Shown one piece after another: positions 33,158 to 41,650 of a DNA stretch of 64,000 nt. Source of the stretch: Hirschia sp964352025 (GTDB lineage Bacteria > Pseudomonadota > Alphaproteobacteria > Caulobacterales > Hyphomonadaceae); assembly GCA_964352025.1 (NCBI GenBank), contig CAYGPZ010000012.1, positions 41,164 through 105,163 of the forward strand, given 5' to 3'. The notes under the pieces are model-generated. The model saw only the letters and a program-made list of their open reading frames with translations. It was not told the DNA's origin and did no database searches. Position 1 is the first letter of the stretch; each line of letters starts with the position of its first letter. The translations under genes and the position numbers were made by a program.

Positions 33158-34681
33158 ATGTCAATGATACCAAAAGCTGATATCAAAGCAAACACACTCG
33201 AATTTGAAACCACGCCACTCGTGAAGCCAACTGGTTTTCGAGAATATGACGCGCGCTGGTGGTTTGGTATCGACGGTAATGACAAAGCACCTGAGCTAAA
33301 CTTTATGGGCGTACAAGCCTTGGGTCTTGGTCTTGGGACTGTGATCCACCAAATGGGTGTTGAACCTAAAATCGTCGTTGGCCATGACTACCGCTCTTAT
33401 TCAATCGCAATCAAACAAGCTTTGATTGTCGGTCTTCTTGAAGCAGGTATGGAAGTTCACGACATTGGTCTTGCCCTCTCCCCAACTGCTTACTATTCCC
33501 AATTCGCTTTAGACATTCCGTGTGTTGCCATGGTCACTGCTTCTCACAACGAGAATGGCTGGACTGGTGTTAAAATGGGTGCAAACAAGCCACTCACATT
33601 CGGACCTGTTGAAATGGGTCAACTTCGCGAAGTTGTTCTAAACGGAAAGTTTGAGCCACGTGATGGCGGTAAAATGATCCGCGTCGAAGGTATGCGCGAA
33701 AAATTCATTGAGTCTGTTTCTGAAAAAGTAGAAATCAAACGTCCTCTAAAAGTTATTGCTGCATGTGGTAACGGAACAGCTGGTGCATTCGCACCCGACG
33801 CTCTTCGTAAAATGGGTGTTGAAGTTATTGAAGTTGATTGTGAACTTGATCACTCCTTCCCTAACTACAATGCAAACCCTGAAGACTCAGCAATGCTAGA
33901 AGCAATGGCCGAAGCTGTTAAAAAACACGGTGCTGATGTGGCACTAGGTTTTGACGGTGATGGCGACCGTTGTGGTGTAGTCGACAACACAGGTGAAGAA
34001 ATCTTCGCTGACAAAATCGGTCTTATGCTTGCCCGTGACCTTTCCAAAAACTACGAAAATGCAAAATTCGTTGTCGATGTAAAATCAACTGGCCTGTACA
34101 AAACAGACCCTGTTTTGAAAGAAAATGGCGCAACAGTTGACTATTACAAAACAGGCCACTCATACATTAAGCGTCGCACAACTGATCTTGATGCTCTCGC
34201 CGGATTTGAAAAATCTGGTCACTTCTTCTTCCGTCAGCCACTTGGATATGGATATGACTGTGGATTGGTAGCAGCAGCAGAAGTTCTTCGCATGCTTGAC
34301 CGCAACCCAGACAAGACAATGGCGGACCTTAAAGGTGAGCTAGGTGTTGCCTACACATCACTGACTATGGCTGCACATTGTGATGATGAAATCAAATATG
34401 GTGTTGTCGATAAAATCGTCGTGGCTTATGAAGCGCTCGGCAAAGAAGGTGCTTCAATCCTTGGACGCAAAATTGTTGAAGTGAACACAGTCAACGGTGC
34501 GCGTGTTACACTTGAAGATGGTTCATGGGTATTGGTTCGCGCATCTTCTAACAAACCAGAATTAGTTGTTGTGGTGGAGAGCATGGCATCTGACGAAGAC
34601 ATGCGCGCGCTATTCCGCGAAGAAGTTAAACCTCGTCTTGCAGCGTTTGATGAAGTTGGATCATACAACCAAGAAATCTAA
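33158..34681 (+). CDS. manB: Phosphomannomutase/phosphoglucomutase
   Basis: This enzyme interconverts hexose 6- and 1-phosphates, feeding nucleotide-sugar synthesis. I place the start at ATG 33158 (507 residues) because GGAAG precedes it and the following segment (IPKADIKANTLEFE) matches the family; the frame opens at 33101. It carries the phospho-Ser loop TASHNENGWTGVKMG, the metal loop GFDGDGDRCGVVD, the sugar-specificity loop GFEKSGHFFF and the phosphate loop RASSNKPELVVV. It lies just upstream of glmS and galU, consistent with an envelope-sugar role. Mannose versus glucose preference cannot be decided; glmM is not seen in this window. Confidence 0.92.
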   Translation: MSMIPKADIKANTLEFETTPLVKPTGFREYDARWWFGIDGNDKAPELNFMGVQALGLGLGTVIHQMGVEPKIVVGHDYRSYSIAIKQALIVGLLEAGMEVHDIGLALSPTAYYSQFALDIPCVAMVTASHNENGWTGVKMGANKPLTFGPVEMGQLREVVLNGKFEPRDGGKMIRVEGMREKFIESVSEKVEIKRPLKVIAACGNGTAGAFAPDALRKMGVEVIEVDCELDHSFPNYNANPEDSAMLEAMAEAVKKHGADVALGFDGDGDRCGVVDNTGEEIFADKIGLMLARDLSKNYENAKFVVDVKSTGLYKTDPVLKENGATVDYYKTGHSYIKRRTTDLDALAGFEKSGHFFFRQPLGYGYDCGLVAAAEVLRMLDRNPDKTMADLKGELGVAYTSLTMAAHCDDEIKYGVVDKIVVAYEALGKEGASILGRKIVEVNTVNGARVTLEDGSWVLVRASSNKPELVVVVESMASDEDMRALFREEVKPRLAAFDEVGSYNQEI

Positions 34682-34705
34682 ATGACTTAGACAATTAGTG
34701 ACTTT

Positions 34706-34733
34706 AAAGGCTCTCCCATCGGAGGGCCTTTTT
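34706..34733 (+). terminator. Rho-independent terminator after the mutase gene
   Basis: AAAGGCTCTCC (34706-34716) pairs with GGAGGGCCTTT (34721-34731), with one G-T wobble, and is followed by T residues. It closes the mutase transcript. Confidence 0.88.
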
Positions 34734-34754
34734 CATATTGTGACTTACTTATTC

Positions 34755-34962
34755 CTTTCTTGTGCAGCGAATTACCATTTTGCTGCCTTTTACTGGCCTC
34801 ATTTGAACGCCAGTTTGAACTTGTCGGCGGCACAAGGTAGTCACGCTGCTGACATCAGCCTGGCAGCAAACCCTTAACAGCCCCCAAGCCCCTTGTTGCC
34901 AGGCTCCAGATTCTCCCCGGATCTCCCTAAGGCGTAACATCAGCAGATGTTACGCCTTTTCC
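34755..34962 (+). ncRNA. Candidate structured RNA upstream of glmS
   Basis: This segment has several nested helices. CTTGTGC (34759-34765) pairs with GCACAAG (34830-34836); ACTGGC (34792-34797) with GCCAGT (34809-34814); and AGCCTGGCAGCAA (34857-34869) with TTGTTGCCAGGCT (34893-34905), one G-U wobble. A strong terminator follows (34929-34960). CTTGT at 34820-34824 offers an alternative partner for ACAAG, so two mutually exclusive folds exist. It starts after the mutase terminator and ends 133 bases before glmS. It could be an sRNA or an attenuator for glmS. I recognise none of the usual motifs (6S, SRP, RNase P, tmRNA, glmS ribozyme). Confidence 0.55.
34929..34960 (+). terminator. Terminator of the pre-glmS RNA
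   Basis: AAGGCGTAACATC (34929-34941) and GATGTTACGCCTT (34946-34958) form a perfect 13-bp stem with an AGCA loop and TTTT following. It lies about 135 bases before the glmS ATG. Confidence 0.9.
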
Positions 34963-35094
34963 CTTTATGTTAAGGATTCAAATTCACATTTTAGGTGAAA
35001 CAACTTGCATCATATTGTGTGATGATTAGACCTTCCCAATGAGGATAATATAATCCATCTAGCCGTGATCTTTTGATGAGTAGGGTAATTATAT

Positions 35095-36921
35095 ATGTGT
35101 GGTATCATTGGAATTTTAGGGAATGAACCCGCAGCTCCTCGCGTCGTTGAAGCGCTACGTCGCTTAGAATACCGTGGATATGACTCTGCCGGCGTCGTCA
35201 CTTTAGATGAAAATGAAGTTTTCAGAGCACGCGCACCAGGCAAATTGAAAAACCTCGAAGCAGCGCTAAAGAAAACACCCACACCAGGAAATGTCGGTAT
35301 TGGGCACACTCGCTGGGCCACGCATGGTGCTCCCAATGAAATAAATGCGCACCCACATGTCGCTGGCCGTGTTGCTATCGTCCACAACGGGATCATCGAA
35401 AATTTCAGAGAACTTCGCAAAGAAGCCGAAGATAAAGGACAGACATTCTATTCTGAAACAGATTCAGAAACGATTGCTCACCTTATAGAGATTGAACTTA
35501 GTGCTGGCAAAACGCCTTTTGAAGCAGTAAAAGCGACCATATCAAAACTTCGCGGTGCGTTCGGAATTGCTATCCTGATCAAAGGCGAAGAAGACCTTAT
35601 GTTTGGTGCCCGCAAAGGGTCTCCCCTCATTATTGGTGTAGGCGAAAACGAAACATACCTTGGGTCGGATGCCTTCGCAGTCGCACCTTTTACAAACAAG
35701 GTTATTTACCTCAAAGAAGGCGAATGGTGTGCGCTTACTCGCCACAGCATCAATGTCTTCAACGAAGAGAATGAACAAGTCGCCTATTCAGTTGATACGG
35801 TTCAAGGTGTGGCAGATGTAGTCGATAAAGGCCCTTACCGTCATTACATGCTCAAGGAAATTTTTGAGCAACCAGAATCCACGGCCCGTACAATTGGTGC
35901 CTATGTCAACGCAGTCAATCACACTGCCCAATTGCCCAATGCACAAGAATTAGATTTTGCAGCCTTTGAGCGCGTTTATATCATCGCATGTGGAACCGCA
36001 TATTACGCGGGATGCGTGGCTAAATACTGGTTTGAGAAACACGCTAAATTACCAGTCGAAACCGACATCGCTTCTGAATTTAGATATAGAGAACCTGCGC
36101 TCACCAAAAATGCACTGGCTATATTTGTGTCTCAATCAGGCGAAACTGCAGATACGCTGGCTGCTCTTCGCTATTGTCAGGAAAATGGCCTTGCCACGGC
36201 TGCTGTCGTTAATGTGCCAACATCCACAATTGCTAGAGAGTCAGATGTCATCCTGCCGACACTCGCTGGTGCAGAAGTTGGCGTGGCATCAACCAAAGCC
36301 TTCACAGCTCAACTTTGTGCATTGGCTAGTCTAGCCGTTATCGCTGGCCGTGCACGTGATGTGTTATCTGAAGACAGCGCTGCGCATTTAGTTCAACAGC
36401 TTCTGCAAATCCCGGGAAGCATTACCAATGCATTCGAGGTTGAAGAAGCGACCAAAGAACTCGCAGTGGATTTATCAAAAGCGCGCGACATACTCTATCT
36501 TGGCCGCGGCTCGATGTATCCTATCGCGATGGAAGGTGCCCTCAAGCTAAAGGAAATTTCCTACATCCACGCAGAGGGATATGCGGCAGGTGAGCTCAAA
36601 CACGGCCCTATTGCACTTATTGATGAGCAAACACCAACCGTCATCATTGCGCCAACTGATCCATTATTGGAAAAAACGATTTCCAACATGCAGGAAGTGT
36701 CTGCACGTCATGGTAAAGTGCTTCTCATCACAGATGAGAATGGCGCGAAAATAGCTGCTGATACACCTGACTGGACCATCACCGCACCAGAATGTGACCC
36801 ATTCATTGCGCCGATTCTTTATTCAGTCCCAATTCAATTGCTTGCCTATTATGTCGCCGTTGAAAAAGGAACAGATGTGGACCAGCCAAGAAACCTAGCA
36901 AAATCTGTTACAGTTGAGTAA
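35095..36921 (+). CDS. glmS: Glutamine-fructose-6-phosphate aminotransferase GlmS
   Basis: GlmS makes glucosamine-6-phosphate from fructose-6-phosphate and glutamine, the entry to hexosamine and peptidoglycan synthesis. The 608-residue protein starts MCGIIGI with the catalytic Cys2, followed by the glutaminase domain (GHTRWATHG, HNGIIENF) and two SIS isomerase domains; IACGTAYYAG and SQSGETADT mark the first, GRGSMYPIAMEGALKLKE the second, and the C-terminus PRNLAKSVTVE is conserved. The upstream region has a structured RNA and terminator, which could regulate it. galU follows after 130 bases. Confidence 0.97.
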   Translation: MCGIIGILGNEPAAPRVVEALRRLEYRGYDSAGVVTLDENEVFRARAPGKLKNLEAALKKTPTPGNVGIGHTRWATHGAPNEINAHPHVAGRVAIVHNGIIENFRELRKEAEDKGQTFYSETDSETIAHLIEIELSAGKTPFEAVKATISKLRGAFGIAILIKGEEDLMFGARKGSPLIIGVGENETYLGSDAFAVAPFTNKVIYLKEGEWCALTRHSINVFNEENEQVAYSVDTVQGVADVVDKGPYRHYMLKEIFEQPESTARTIGAYVNAVNHTAQLPNAQELDFAAFERVYIIACGTAYYAGCVAKYWFEKHAKLPVETDIASEFRYREPALTKNALAIFVSQSGETADTLAALRYCQENGLATAAVVNVPTSTIARESDVILPTLAGAEVGVASTKAFTAQLCALASLAVIAGRARDVLSEDSAAHLVQQLLQIPGSITNAFEVEEATKELAVDLSKARDILYLGRGSMYPIAMEGALKLKEISYIHAEGYAAGELKHGPIALIDEQTPTVIIAPTDPLLEKTISNMQEVSARHGKVLLITDENGAKIAADTPDWTITAPECDPFIAPILYSVPIQLLAYYVAVEKGTDVDQPRNLAKSVTVE

Positions 36922-36947
36922 TGTTTAATAGGTAAGTAGCGTTTAGG

Positions 36948-37010
36948 TTTGAAGATAAGGTCACAGAAATTGCAGTTGGTTGATTGCAATGTAAGATTAT
37001 TGTCTTCAAA
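36948..37010 (+). promoter_or_regulatory. Structured leader of galU
   Basis: TTTGAAGA (36948-36955) pairs with TCTTCAAA (37003-37010) to enclose a second helix, ATTGCA (36969-36974) with TGCAAT (36985-36990). All pairs are perfect. It lies between glmS and galU, ending 41 bases before the galU ATG. It may be a leader of galU or a cruciform protein-binding site; no U-tract follows. Confidence 0.4.
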
Positions 37011-37051
37011 CGATACATATTTGGGACGATACAAACTTTAAAGGACCAACA

Positions 37052-37948
37052 ATGGCTATAAAACCCGTACGTAAGGCAGTGCTACCTGTCGCTGGATTTG
37101 GGACACGTGTACTTCCAGCTACGAAGTCAATTCCAAAAGAAATGATGCCTGTCTTTGATCGGCCTGCCATTGACCACGTGGTCCGTGAAGCACTTGAAGC
37201 TGGTATCGAACATATCGTATTTGTAACGGGCCGTAATAAAGGCGCGATTGAAGACTATTTTGATAGCGCATATGAACTAGAAGACAGTCTTTCAAAACGT
37301 TCTGGTAAAGAAGCTATTCTTGAAGAAGTACGCGCCACTGCCCTGCCTGCCGGTTCAACAAGCTTCACACGTCAACAATCAGCAAAAGGCCTAGGCCACG
37401 CTGTTCTTTGTGCAAAAGACATTATTGGTGACGAGCCATTCGCGGTTCTTCTTCCAGACGTTCTTGTAAATGCTGAAGTGTCGTGTTTGAAGCAAATGAT
37501 GGATCACTATAACGAAGTTGGCGGCAACATTATTGCTGTTGATGAAGTGCCAATGGAACGCGTTCACAAATATGGTGTGATCAAGCCTGCCGCTGGCGCA
37601 GATGCATCATCAAAGCTTATCAAAATGGATGCTATGGTTGAAAAGCCACCACGTGAAGAAGCACCATCAAACCTGAAAATTACGGGTCGTTACATCCTTC
37701 AGCCTGAGATTTTCGCGCTTCTTGAAACACAAGGCGCAGGTGCAGGAAATGAAATCCAGCTAACGGACTCTATGGAGCGTTTGATGGCTGATCAGGACTT
37801 CTACGCCACGCGTTTTGAAGGTGATGATTATGACTGTGGTGACAAGATGCTTTATCTTCAAGCCGCAGCTGGTTATGCATTGGCAAACAAAGAACACGGC
37901 GCAAAAGCCCGCGAAATTCTAGAAGAATTGCTACAACGCTTCAGCTAG
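37052..37948 (+). CDS. galU: UTP-glucose-1-phosphate uridylyltransferase GalU
   Basis: GalU makes UDP-glucose from UTP and glucose-1-phosphate for polysaccharide and lipid glycosylation. The 298-residue nucleotidyltransferase has the N-terminal signature PVAGFGTRVLPATKSIPKEM, the KGLGHAVLCAK motif and the metal-binding Asp in VLLPDVLV. The start ATG follows AAAGGAC. It is preceded by a structured leader and followed by its own terminator. With the mutase and glmS upstream it forms a nucleotide-sugar block. Confidence 0.97.
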   Translation: MAIKPVRKAVLPVAGFGTRVLPATKSIPKEMMPVFDRPAIDHVVREALEAGIEHIVFVTGRNKGAIEDYFDSAYELEDSLSKRSGKEAILEEVRATALPAGSTSFTRQQSAKGLGHAVLCAKDIIGDEPFAVLLPDVLVNAEVSCLKQMMDHYNEVGGNIIAVDEVPMERVHKYGVIKPAAGADASSKLIKMDAMVEKPPREEAPSNLKITGRYILQPEIFALLETQGAGAGNEIQLTDSMERLMADQDFYATRFEGDDYDCGDKMLYLQAAAGYALANKEHGAKAREILEELLQRFS

Positions 37949-37976
37949 TATTTGCATAAATTGAAATTAGAAAAAG

Positions 37977-38008
37977 CCGCCCTTCCCAACGAAGTGGCGG
38001 TTTTTTTT
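37977..38008 (+). terminator. Rho-independent terminator after galU
   Basis: CCGCCCTTC (37977-37985) pairs with GAAG-T-GGCGG (37991-38000, one bulged T) around loop CCAAC, followed by eight T residues. Confidence 0.9.
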
Positions 38009-38045
38009 GTTTGGAAACCGACCATTCTAAACGGTTGTCTTTTAT

Positions 38046-38591
38046 TTAATGAGCTCTCTCACTTTTCCAAAATAAAACAGATATTGAAGCTGAAATAATG
38101 AAGAGAACAAGCAACAACAAAAAATCTTTGATTGGTGATCCAACGATGTAGTAATCAGCAGAGTTCAAAAAGAGCGTGCTACTTTGCGTCCAAGAAACAT
38201 AATACTCAGACCATTCTCCCCGCCACATCCCAATTAAATAAGAATTTGTAGGAGCTGCACCCAAACCTTTCTTTTGAATAACTGGATCGTTCAACTTATA
38301 ATTAATGTCACCTTGATGTGTTATAATGAAAGTATCACCAATTGAGTAGCTTCCGATTGTCTCTTGAGTCGAAGCCCATGCCTTATATTCTTCATTGGTT
38401 GGCAATCTCATATTTTTTTCTCGAAACTCCTCCACATAGCTCACTCCCTCTAAAAGAACAGACTCTATTTGGTGGCTTTTTTTGACTGTATCATTAACCA
38501 TATCCGCAACGAATATTGGATTGAAAACTAGCAAAAGAAGAGACAAAAACACTGCAATGGCTGCGAAAATTAATGAGAGAATTTTTTTCAT
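38046..38591 (-). CDS. Unrecognised two-helix membrane protein
   Basis: From Met at 38591 this protein has 181 residues: an N-terminal membrane helix (about 5-25), a soluble domain with YVEEFREKNMRLPTNEEYKAWA, and a C-terminal helix (about 152-172) ending in SERAH. The frame runs back to 38636, overlapping the next gene's coding sequence; a later start is likelier. The DNA is visibly AT-richer than the core genes around it. I cannot assign a function. It is adjacent to another unrecognised gene on the same strand. Confidence 0.55.
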   Translation of the reverse strand: MKKILSLIFAAIAVFLSLLLLVFNPIFVADMVNDTVKKSHQIESVLLEGVSYVEEFREKNMRLPTNEEYKAWASTQETIGSYSIGDTFIITHQGDINYKLNDPVIQKKGLGAAPTNSYLIGMWRGEWSEYYVSWTQSSTLFLNSADYYIVGSPIKDFLLLLVLFIISASISVLFWKSERAH

Positions 38592-38593
38592 AG

Positions 38594-38929
38594 TTACATG
38601 AGACCAGTAGATGACCACCCGCGACCCAGAACCCACTTTCGATAAATCCGACGCATCTCATCACAGCTAACACCTATGAGCTTTTTTGCTTCTAAATCGC
38701 TAATTCCTTGACCATTTAAAAGATCATTCAGAGAATTGTTTATCGCTATACAAATTGCAGTTTCATCCTTTGAATCATCTATGTTTGGCCACTCCTTCAA
38801 AAAGCACCGCATTTCTTCATGACTGACTCCTAAACGTGTATCGAAATCGAAATCATAATAATGAAAAGTCGCTAACATAGACCGACGGATTACTTCGCGT
38901 TCTTCAATTGTCATTTTAGTCAATGTCAT
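38594..38929 (-). CDS. Unrecognised protein with duplicated GVSxxEMR motif
   Basis: This 111-residue protein contains two copies of a motif: LGVSHEEMRCFLKEW (about 33-47) and IGVSCDEMRRIYRKW (about 85-99), sharing G-V-S, E-M-R and W. This suggests a duplicated helical unit. The N-terminal MTLTKMTIEEREVIRRSM region is polar helical. There is no signal peptide. The local DNA is AT-rich, as for the downstream neighbour. Function unknown; I do not recognise the family. Confidence 0.55.
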   Translation of the reverse strand: MTLTKMTIEEREVIRRSMLATFHYYDFDFDTRLGVSHEEMRCFLKEWPNIDDSKDETAICIAINNSLNDLLNGQGISDLEAKKLIGVSCDEMRRIYRKWVLGRGWSSTGLM

Positions 38930-39010
38930 TATCGAAACGTCCCCTAGAAGTTTTTATGTCGGGCGAAATATTTTTGGAGCTTTTGCCTCCCTTATTGGTA
39001 GCCGACTGTT

Positions 39011-40456
39011 TTAAAACTGGAAATACACAAATGGCGCCGCTTTCAGTGGGAAAACGGCAAGTGCACAGCCGACAAACACACCAAGACAACTCCAGAAGAC
39101 AGCTGGGCGGCGCATAGCAACCGAGCGAGAGAATTTCGCAAATCCGCTTTTGCCCAATATACCGTCAATAATCACAGCTAAGGGGGCTAACCAGACGAGC
39201 CAATCGAGCGATTTAAGGCCCGAACCATCTCGTATACCTGCAAAGGCTGCCCATACTTCGAATACGTCGCTCATGCCTTCAGCGCGGAATGGTGCCCACA
39301 CCATAATCACGAAAACCTGCGTCAGCACCAGACCAATTGCAGCCCCCATTAGACCACCGATAAGATAGTCTTTTTTGCCCACACATAGTCTGTGAATAGC
39401 CAATGCCGCTCCATGGAGCGCACCCCAGATGACGAATGTCCAAGCCGCACCGTGCCAGAGACCACCTAGCAACATGGTCGCAAATAGATTGACGTAATTG
39501 CGTAACTTGCCCGCCCTGTTTCCGCCGAGCGAAATGTAGAGATAATCGCGAAGCCAGCTCGACAATGAGATGTGCCAACGACGCCAGAAATCTGCAATAG
39601 ATGTTGCCATATATGGGAAATCAAAGTTGCGCGGAATGTAAAACCCAAACCAACGCGCCACCCCGATTGCCATCATGGAATAACCCGCAAAATCAAAATA
39701 GATTTGCGCCCCAAAAGCAAATGTCGCCCCGACCAAAGATAGGTTTGTCCAATTGGATACATCAGAGTCGCCATCAACCATTGGGTTTCCAAAAACTGGA
39801 TCAACAAATGGCGCAATGTTGTCGGCAAATCCAGCCTTATAAACCCACCCTATTGCAAAGAAACGCAGACCCGACAGCAATATTTCGTTGGATAATTTGC
39901 GGTCTTTTTCCATTTGCGGAAAAAACCCCGCCGCCCGTACAATCGGCCCTGCCACAAGCTGGGGGAAGAAAGCGATATATAGCGCCACGCGGCGCAAACG
40001 TGTTTCAGTTTCAAGCTCTTCACGGCGCACATCGACAATATAGCTGATGGCTTGGAAGATATAAAAGCTGACCCCGACAGGCAGAATAATCTTCAGCGTT
40101 GATGGGTTCGCATTCAAACCAACAATGTTCAAAACATCGATAAAGCTATCAACGAAGAAGTTGAAATACTTAAAGACCGCAAGAATAAACAAATTGGACG
40201 CCACACCCAATGTGGTCGCCAGATTGCGCTTTTTCTTATCCAGCGTCTTGTCGCCTGCATAAAGCCCAGCGCCCCACGCAATCGCGATGACAGTGCCTAT
40301 CAGCAATAGGAAACGCGCATCCCACCATGCATAGAATATCGCGCTTGCCCCTAAAAGGATCATCAAACGCGTTTCTTTAAACTTAGCTGGGGTCAACCAA
40401 TGTAAAGAGAAAACAACAAGCAGGAATGCGGGAAAGATGACATCTGTAAAAATCAT
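39011..40456 (-). CDS. MBOAT-family O-acyltransferase (AlgI/DltB-like)
   Basis: This 481-residue polytopic protein belongs to the membrane-bound O-acyltransferase family that passes acyl groups across the membrane to polymers such as alginate. It has about ten or more membrane helices, the RRWHISLSSWLRDYLYI segment and the active His in GGLWHGAAWTFVIWG, the AlgI signature, followed by GALHG. It is overlapped by 4 bases with the SGNH-type gene upstream on the same strand; the two likely act together. The polymer substrate is unknown. Confidence 0.92.
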   Translation of the reverse strand: MIFTDVIFPAFLLVVFSLHWLTPAKFKETRLMILLGASAIFYAWWDARFLLLIGTVIAIAWGAGLYAGDKTLDKKKRNLATTLGVASNLFILAVFKYFNFFVDSFIDVLNIVGLNANPSTLKIILPVGVSFYIFQAISYIVDVRREELETETRLRRVALYIAFFPQLVAGPIVRAAGFFPQMEKDRKLSNEILLSGLRFFAIGWVYKAGFADNIAPFVDPVFGNPMVDGDSDVSNWTNLSLVGATFAFGAQIYFDFAGYSMMAIGVARWFGFYIPRNFDFPYMATSIADFWRRWHISLSSWLRDYLYISLGGNRAGKLRNYVNLFATMLLGGLWHGAAWTFVIWGALHGAALAIHRLCVGKKDYLIGGLMGAAIGLVLTQVFVIMVWAPFRAEGMSDVFEVWAAFAGIRDGSGLKSLDWLVWLAPLAVIIDGILGKSGFAKFSRSVAMRRPAVFWSCLGVFVGCALAVFPLKAAPFVYFQF

Positions 40457-41523
40457 TTCAGCGCTCCTGTCTCTTCAATCTGGGTTGCGAGCCAATCGGT
40501 GTAAATGGCTGCTCCATCCGCTAATAAATGCTGAGGATCAAACCAGATTTGAGACTTTAATTGCTCTAGTAGTTCGGCATCGTTGGAAGGAATACAGGTG
40601 AAATCTGATAGCTCCCCCGCACACACATTTTGCGTATAGGCACGAATTCCCGGATCCACGACAGGCGGTGCATAATAGTTTATCTTGCGCACGCCAGCTT
40701 TTAGAAGTTGGTCACGCTGCATAGCACGAAAGCTTTTTGCCCAGTGTGGTCCATCAAGTGGCTCCACGGGCAAAGTTTCACTTAAACCGGTAACTATCTC
40801 TTCTGTGGTTTGGTCTTCGCGAGGCGTGGTTTGGGGATCATAAGCAGGTGATTTTTCAACATCGTCAAATGGCTCACCACTAGATAATAACCCGACATTC
40901 AAAGAGTTTAGCGTCAGATGAATACCACCAAAGGCGATGTCTTTCACACATCCCACAGCGCCATAACAAGAGCCGCCAACGATACCTAAACCTGCCCATT
41001 GCGCGGCAGGTAAGTCGAATTGATCAATTGCCCGATCGGAAAATTTAGCGACTTTAAAGACATAAGCAGACAGTTCATCAAATTCCTGAACGACGCTCAA
41101 AAACACGACATCGGGTGCTTGCGGCGATCGTTTCAGATATTCCTGAAGCGCCTTATTGCGTTCCTGAAGTGAAGAGCCCTGCAATGACAAATTTACAGCG
41201 CGGTGAGGATAGCCCTTATCGCGAAGCAATTTAGTCAATTGTGTATCATCAAGCGCATTGCGGGACAGACTAGCGCCCAGAAAAAGAGCAATTGGCGCTT
41301 CTTCTGTTTCTGCGACTTCAACACTGTGGGCGACAAAATTATCAAAATCAGTGGTGCGTTGAACGTCAAATAGATTGGCCAAAGCGCTAATGCCGAGCGC
41401 ACTTATGGCTAGTCCACCAACAAAACTGATTGCGGGAATAAACGCCTTACTTTTGCGCGGCGCTCTCACCAAAAAAGCAATCGTCAGGGCAAATACGCCC
41501 ACTAAAAAAAGCAGAATTGGCAT
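40453..41523 (-). CDS. Membrane-anchored SGNH/GDSL-like protein, MBOAT partner
   Basis: This 356-residue protein has two N-terminal hydrophobic segments (about 2-18 and 30-50) and then a periplasmic domain with LFLGASLSRNALDD (nucleophile-type GxSxxxN) and, near the C-terminus, WFDPQHLLADGA (Asp-x-x-His). These give an SGNH-hydrolase-like catalytic set as in AlgJ/AlgX-type acetyltransferases. Its stop overlaps the MBOAT start (4 bases), which supports a two-component acyl-transfer pathway to an exported polymer or lipid. The family as a whole is inferred from motifs and context. Confidence 0.7.
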   Translation of the reverse strand: MPILLFLVGVFALTIAFLVRAPRKSKAFIPAISFVGGLAISALGISALANLFDVQRTTDFDNFVAHSVEVAETEEAPIALFLGASLSRNALDDTQLTKLLRDKGYPHRAVNLSLQGSSLQERNKALQEYLKRSPQAPDVVFLSVVQEFDELSAYVFKVAKFSDRAIDQFDLPAAQWAGLGIVGGSCYGAVGCVKDIAFGGIHLTLNSLNVGLLSSGEPFDDVEKSPAYDPQTTPREDQTTEEIVTGLSETLPVEPLDGPHWAKSFRAMQRDQLLKAGVRKINYYAPPVVDPGIRAYTQNVCAGELSDFTCIPSNDAELLEQLKSQIWFDPQHLLADGAAIYTDWLATQIEETGALK

Positions 41524-41650
41524 TTCTTAGGATCTCCCCACACCCCAGAATAACCACACAGCCCCATGCCCATGGATTTCAAGAAGTGATACTCATACAC
41601 CCAGCTTAACAGCAATTGACTGACTAAATCCTAAAACTATTTTTGTATAA

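Noticed and set aside
34749..34940. 63-codon minus-strand frame before glmS
   Set aside because: It is antisense to the structured RNA; the T-tract orientation and helices support a plus-strand RNA rather than a protein.
34755..35094. glmS ribozyme
   Set aside because: No conserved glmS ribozyme core sequence, and that ribozyme is typical of Gram-positive bacteria.
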